The position numbers and the translations under genes were made by a program. This document shows, in pieces, positions 5,306 through 6,582 of a DNA stretch of 6,582 bases. The stretch covers positions 1 through 6,582 of the forward strand of contig QMVA01000079.1 of assembly GCA_003660865.1 (NCBI GenBank), in the 5' to 3' direction. Origin of the DNA: Candidatus Nanohalarchaeota archaeon (GTDB taxonomy: Archaea > EX4484-52 > B79-G9). The notes under the pieces were generated by a model, which worked only from the letters and a program-made list of their open reading frames with translations, ran no database searches and was not told the DNA's origin. The stretch's first letter is position 1. Every line of letters begins with the position of its first letter.

Positions 5306-6157
5306 ATGAAAATTGATTTCAAAAAAGCAATAATTTTGTCATTCAAATATTCTACCAGTCTCCGTAAATTGCCATACTATTTCCTGTTTCAGATATTTAC
5401 AATGATCCTGATGTTTTTTCCACTACTCAATTTAACAGATGCATGCTACAGCAGCCGAATATTCGAGAACCCGGTCCCTGACCCGCAGATGGTAGACTTT
5501 ATTGTTGAGTCCTTTGGATACTTCTTTTTATCAATTGTATTGGTTTTGATTCTTTCCTCAATATTAACGCCAACATTCATATTCAATTACACACAATACC
5601 GGAACAAAAAAGATGACACCCTTAAGCACAGTCTTATCCATGCAAAGCCGTACTTTCTGACCGTTTTTGGCGCATTTATAACAATGGCTTTCCTGATAAA
5701 TATTATCGGCGGAATACTCTCGATGATAGTTCAGGTTCTTGGAACCATAGTATCTTTCATGATGACCTTGGCTTTCATCTTTGTGATTCAGGATATCGTC
5801 ATAAGGAAAAGCAGTATTTCAAATAGTTTGAGTTCATCTTATAAATGCACAACAAAAAATTTTACTGCAATTGTAACAATGTATCTGGTAACAACAATTT
5901 TTTCGATCATAATTACCCTGTTCTTTGGAATACCGCTTATTTTTGTTTTATCACATTCAATGGCTCCGCTCTTCGGAATGCTGGGTGCAGGGATGTCCTA
6001 TAGCGCCTTGCTCACAACATTTGCATCAACAATACGATCCGACATAGAATTATACCTCGTTTCAATCATAACACTGCTGCTTGGAAGTTCTATAAGCAAA
6101 CTCTTCAGCATGGCCTTTATAACAGAAACCTACCTTCAGCTAAGAGCAAAAAAATGA
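5306..6157 (+). CDS. Polytopic membrane protein of unknown function
   Basis: The 283-residue product begins with a short basic amphipathic segment (MKIDFKKAIILSFKYS) and then has about six hydrophobic spans, roughly at residues 23-42, 70-95, 115-138, 140-162, 185-217 and 248-272. A soluble loop (43-66), which includes a lone Cys at 47, and a charged loop (97-110, YRNKKDD) separate the first spans. The arrangement of an amphipathic start, a central QDIVIRKSSISNSLSSSYK stretch between spans and long Gly/Ser/Thr-rich helices resembles DUF4013-like and related YciC/Gpdpd-membrane-type families, but I cannot assign it with confidence. No transporter signature, catalytic residue pattern or ATP-binding motif is visible. 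It diverges from the primase gene and has its own promoter, so a shared job is not implied. It converges with the cupin-like gene across 72 bp. Confidence 0.8.
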   Translation: MKIDFKKAIILSFKYSTSLRKLPYYFLFQIFTMILMFFPLLNLTDACYSSRIFENPVPDPQMVDFIVESFGYFFLSIVLVLILSSILTPTFIFNYTQYRNKKDDTLKHSLIHAKPYFLTVFGAFITMAFLINIIGGILSMIVQVLGTIVSFMMTLAFIFVIQDIVIRKSSISNSLSSSYKCTTKNFTAIVTMYLVTTIFSIIITLFFGIPLIFVLSHSMAPLFGMLGAGMSYSALLTTFASTIRSDIELYLVSIITLLLGSSISKLFSMAFITETYLQLRAKK

Positions 6158-6229
6158 TTCATAAGCGTCAAACCTCCATAAAGACTCAGGCACCATTCAG
6201 TTTTTCATAAGAAACAAGTATTTAATAAA

Positions 6230-6421
6230 TTAAATCTCTCTACTGCTTCTGATATCTTCAATAATCTTAGTGATATCCCCGCTTGCCTTCCAGAAAGTGA
6301 CTGATACTTCATCAAACGGATTTGCATGCAGATGATATTTTTCCGCATGAATATCCAAAGAATCACCCTCATCTAAAATTACTTCCTTAACACCGCCATC
6401 ATCCTCAACAAGTTTCATCAC
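6230..6421 (-). CDS. Small cupin-like protein (half-barrel)
   Basis: The frame starts with GTG immediately followed by ATG, giving 63 or 62 residues; the ATG at 6418 is equally plausible and the upstream AAAGGGTAAG is only a modest Shine-Dalgarno. The core VKEVILDEGDSLDIHAEKYH (11-30), then LHANPFDEVSVTFWK (31-45) and GDITKIIEDIR (48-58) reads like the C-terminal half of a cupin: a Gly-Asp turn, an I-x-A-x-x-x-H strand with H30 and H32, and an aromatic strand. The usual N-terminal metal motif (HxH...E) is absent. I take it as a cupin-related small protein of unknown function, perhaps a dimer that completes the barrel, or a remnant of a longer gene. The frame stays open to a stop at 6452-6454, but those extra codons do not resemble cupin. 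Confidence 0.65.
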   Translation of the reverse strand: MMKLVEDDGGVKEVILDEGDSLDIHAEKYHLHANPFDEVSVTFWKASGDITKIIEDIRSSREI

Positions 6422-6582
6422 GCACTTACCCTTTACTTGAAACGTACTTGTTTAGCAAATCATAATCGATATGCGATACCCACACAAAATAATCCCTATT
6501 TATGAAAAAATAGATAAAACAATAACAGGAGCACCATAAATTTTATGTAAAAATAATGGCGATTGTGCAAAAACCATAAAAC
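6422..6582. other. Non-coding right edge
   Basis: These 161 bases are AT-rich and hold no gene I can support. A minus-strand frame reading WVSHIDYDLLNKYVSSKG ends just before the cupin-like start and has no ATG; only a GTG could open it. The cupin-like gene's promoter should be in this stretch, but no convincing TATA box is seen. Confidence 0.4.

Overview
The window looks like chromosomal DNA from an archaeon, most likely a DPANN-type lineage (relatives of Woesearchaeota, Pacearchaeota or Nanoarchaeota). Three things support this. The primase is a single polypeptide that joins a PriS-like catalytic domain to a PriL-type iron-sulfur C-terminal domain. The ScpA/ScpB condensin partners are of archaeal type. 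The promoters are archaeal: TATA boxes lie about 25-30 bp upstream of start codons with almost no leader. The phylum assignment is inference; no rRNA or other phylogenetic marker is present. No tRNA, rRNA, CRISPR array, insertion sequence or recognisable phage gene was seen.

Left part (1-1200). This part is strongly AT-rich. It holds a coiled-coil ORF with a hydrophobic N-terminus, then a small ORF that looks like the C-terminal cysteine-containing Ig-like domain of archaeal surface proteins. Reading-frame traces before, between and inside them suggest these are pieces of one membrane-anchored coiled-coil/Ig protein broken by frameshifts and stops, or affected by sequencing indels.

Middle (1200-3551, + strand). 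A 74-residue winged-helix protein has its own promoter and a repeat-rich leader. A possible 31-codon ORF follows, then scpA, an unrecognised 59-residue ORF overlapping the scpA end, and scpB with a long charged tail. ScpA (kleisin) and ScpB are the non-SMC subunits of the SMC-ScpAB chromosome-organising complex; smc itself is not in the window.

Right part (3571-6421). On the minus strand the fused primase gene is followed 17 nt downstream by a 69-residue DUF1858 protein with a CxxC motif, apparently in one operon that converges on scpB with only 19 bp between. Divergently from primase, across 86 bp holding two outward TATA boxes, runs a polytopic membrane protein of unknown function. A 62-63 residue cupin-like protein on the minus strand closes the annotated part. 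The last 160 bp hold no gene I can support.

The core theme is chromosome maintenance (condensin subunits next to primase). The points most worth a second look are the unnamed ORF between scpA and scpB, the primase's apparent Asp-to-Glu change at the third metal-ligand position, the primase-DUF1858 pairing, and the broken surface protein.
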